From contig CAJUQN010000072.1 in assembly GCA_910588625.1 (NCBI GenBank), positions 1 to 14,325 on the forward strand: a DNA stretch of 14,325 nucleotides, read 5' to 3'. Shown one piece after another: positions 12,941-14,325 of this stretch. This stretch comes from an uncultured Oscillospiraceae bacterium (lineage in GTDB: Bacteria > Bacillota > Clostridia > Oscillospirales > Oscillospiraceae). The position numbers and the translations under genes are program-made. The notes beneath the pieces are model-generated. The model did not search any database and had not been told where the DNA came from. It saw nothing but the letters and a program-made list of their open reading frames with translations. The number at the start of each line of letters is the position of its first letter. Position 1 is the first letter of the stretch.

Positions 12941-13885
12941 ATGAATATGTGGAGTTATCAAATGTATTTTTCCGGCGGTCAAGAACATTTTGAATATGAT
13001 CCATGGGGAGGTCGTGGTTCCGCCGCCACCCAGAAATCGTACCCCTATCTGGAAAGCCTGCTGAGCTTTCTGGAACTGGACTGTGCGCAGGTAGAGGGAC
13101 AGCTACAGGATATTCTGACATGTTGGAACCGCTTCTTCTCCACCGGGGACAGCACCCACGGGGACGAGGCTATGGCAAAAATGGGGGAGCTGGCAGCGCG
13201 GCATATCTACTTTCAACTGCCCTACCTGCAATGGTTCACACATAAAGCAGCCGGGACCTTAGCTCCTGAAATGACAAAAGAGCTGCTCCAACTTTTGGAG
13301 CAGCTCCCAGTGTACCAACGGCAGGCACAGGCTTTTATAGAAGTGGTTTTGGATATTGACCGTGCCGGACGGGACACTCAGCGCAGTATGAGCGGGCAAT
13401 ATCGAATCAACGAACCCGATGGCCCCGCTCTATTCCAGTTCCAGGCGATCCCAGTCAGCTTTGGCCCCGTTGGCGAGGAGATGTGTGGATCAATCTTACA
13501 GCCGAACACGGTCCGGAATCTGATAGACTTTTCTTTGCGGGAATGCGTCACCAGCGGGACGTCTGTTCGCCAGTGCAGGAACTGCGGCAGGTACTTCCCT
13601 CTGACCGGACGGGTGACGGCGGAATACTGCGAGCGGCCCAACGCGGACAGGAAGCCGTGCCGGAACACCGGAGCCGTTCAAAAATGGACCGAGAACCGCA
13701 AAGACGATGTGGTGTTCAAAGAGTACCGCCGGGAATACAAACGCCATTTCGCGTGGATCCGGGCCGGAAAGCTGTCTGCTGAGGAGTTCGCTGATTGGAG
13801 CAAACGGGCCCAGGCGAAAAAGAAGGACTGCGAGGATGGAAAAATTTCGTTGGACGACTTGAAAATATGGATGAAAAACTCATAA
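12941..13885 (+). CDS. DUF6076-type protein with zinc-binding C-terminal half
   Basis: A 314-residue protein on the opposite strand to all other genes of the element. The N-terminal two thirds is mostly helical with no recognised motif. The C-terminal part has a probable zinc site at C212, C215, C230 and C240 (CRNCGRYF...EYCERP...C), then a Lys/Arg-rich helical region. This matches my memory of DUF6076 proteins carried by Firmicutes mobile elements; function is unknown. The ATG at 12941 has GAGAGGAG 6 nt upstream. It is divergent from the rep promoter and convergent with the restriction gene (36 nt gap), so it is an independent cargo unit. Confidence 0.7.
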   Translation: MNMWSYQMYFSGGQEHFEYDPWGGRGSAATQKSYPYLESLLSFLELDCAQVEGQLQDILTCWNRFFSTGDSTHGDEAMAKMGELAARHIYFQLPYLQWFTHKAAGTLAPEMTKELLQLLEQLPVYQRQAQAFIEVVLDIDRAGRDTQRSMSGQYRINEPDGPALFQFQAIPVSFGPVGEEMCGSILQPNTVRNLIDFSLRECVTSGTSVRQCRNCGRYFPLTGRVTAEYCERPNADRKPCRNTGAVQKWTENRKDDVVFKEYRREYKRHFAWIRAGKLSAEEFADWSKRAQAKKKDCEDGKISLDDLKIWMKNS

Positions 13886-13921
13886 GAGAAAAATGTTGAC
13901 ATGGCCAGCTTGACATATGTC

Positions 13922-14325
13922 TTATACCTGCGTCTTGAACTCGCTCCAGCTTTTCACCGCCTGCATCTCCACGTCGTTTTCCAGCGCCTCGAAGTGTTTT
14001 TTCCCGCAGCGGATTTTGAGCTGCTCCGGGGTGCGAAGGTCAAACAGATTGGTCGTCCCCTTTGTCTCCAAAATAAAATACAGCTTCTCCTCTCCGTTGC
14101 GGGTGAGATATACAGCCCAGTCCGGGTTGTAGGTGCCGATGGGCGTTTCAATTTTGAACCGCTCCGGGATCTTGAAGAACATCTTCACATCCGGGTCGCG
14201 GTCCAGCGCCAGGGCGAAGGGCTTTTCTATGGTGGTACTATCGTAGACGATGTAATCATAGACGCTGTGTTCTACCTTGACGGCGTTGCGGTCCAGGTTA
14301 GCCAGCAGCTCCGCCGAGTCGAAGA
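13922..14325 (-). CDS. Type III restriction enzyme Res subunit, C-terminal end (5-prime part outside window)
   Basis: The open frame enters from the right edge and gives about 133 residues, from FDSAELLANLDRNAVKVEHS through YDYIVYDST, then EKPFALALDRDPDV and FFKIPERFKIETPIGTYNPDWAVYL to LYFILETKG. NPDW followed by ETK is the PD-(D/E)xK endonuclease motif found at the C-terminus of type III Res proteins. The helicase part should lie to the right. Type III enzymes need the Mod methyltransferase to recognise DNA, and no mod gene is in the window. An orphan DEAD-box nuclease is an alternative. It is likely a phage-defence cargo of the element. Confidence 0.85.
   Translation of the reverse strand, partial: FDSAELLANLDRNAVKVEHSVYDYIVYDSTTIEKPFALALDRDPDVKMFFKIPERFKIETPIGTYNPDWAVYLTRNGEEKLYFILETKGTTNLFDLRTPEQLKIRCGKKHFEALENDVEMQAVKSWSEFKTQV

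Larger units (their letters stand above)
7954..14325. mobile_element. Mobilizable element integrated in cotJC (left part; right end outside window)
   Basis: From the break in cotJC to the window edge the genes form a coherent integrative mobilizable element: outward-reading large serine recombinase, SHOCT-like protein, relaxase, MobC, hairpin-rich candidate oriT, RepA-like ATPase, a DUF6076-type gene and a type III restriction Res subunit. No type IV secretion genes are seen in the visible part, so transfer would need a helper or genes beyond the edge. The visible length is about 6.4 kb; total size is unknown. Confidence 0.85.

Noticed and set aside
13882..13925. Possible terminator between the convergent DUF6076-type and Res genes
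   Set aside because: Only short arms (ATAAGA/TCTTAT) and a 10-bp palindrome GACATATGTC were seen, with no stable stem and T-tract.
1..14325. CRISPR array, tRNA or rRNA genes
   Set aside because: No regularly spaced repeats, cloverleaf-like sequence or rRNA stretches were seen; a tRNA as the integration target was considered and excluded because the target is cotJC.

Overview
The window looks like a chromosomal segment of a GC-rich, endospore-forming Clostridia member, probably Oscillospirales/Oscillospiraceae (Flavonifractor or Pseudoflavonifractor-like). This is inferred from sporulation genes (sigH, spoIIM, cotJ), the SCIFF peptide system that is typical of Clostridia, Firmicutes-type AGGAGG ribosome binding sites with TTG/GTG starts, and a high-GC mobilizable element. 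No rRNA, tRNA or CRISPR array was recognised.

Left part (1-5120, all leftward): spoIIM - xerD - [terminator, promoter] - ruvC - ruvA - DUF3784 membrane protein - ruvB - [promoter] - sigH - zinc-ribbon protein (cut by the window edge). This is ordinary core genome: Holliday junction branch migration and resolution, chromosome dimer resolution, and the transition-state/sporulation sigma factor. The one oddity is a small DUF3784 membrane gene lodged between ruvA and ruvB. A mostly gene-free stretch (5121-5549) follows.

Middle part (5479-7953): scfA, encoding a 47-residue SCIFF ribosomal peptide, has a near-consensus promoter and is separated by a terminator-like hairpin from scfB, its radical SAM/SPASM thioether-forming maturase. 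Divergent from it on the plus strand is a cotJ spore-coat operon. It begins with a single gene that appears to fuse CotJA and CotJB, followed by cotJC, a manganese-catalase-like coat protein. cotJC is intact only through residue 65 and is then cut exactly inside its metal-ligand motif (TEE|LAHLE in the family).

Right part (about 7954 to beyond 14325): an integrated mobilizable element. It carries a large serine recombinase reading outward across the junction, a small SHOCT-like protein, a relaxase, MobC, a hairpin-rich candidate oriT, a RepA-like ATPase with its own promoter and leader ORFs, a divergent DUF6076-type gene, and the C-terminal end of a type III restriction enzyme Res subunit running off the right edge. 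The right boundary, and presumably the rest of cotJC, lie outside the window.

The main story is a sporulation gene split by a serine-recombinase element at an active-site codon. By analogy with skin elements in sigK and SPbeta in spsM, this could be a gene that is rebuilt by excision in the mother cell, or simply a gene knocked out by insertion. The 3-prime end of the recombinase is itself encoded by the antisense strand of the target gene, and a 23-bp imperfect repeat of the junction lies 75 bp inside the element. Both bear on how recombination might be controlled.
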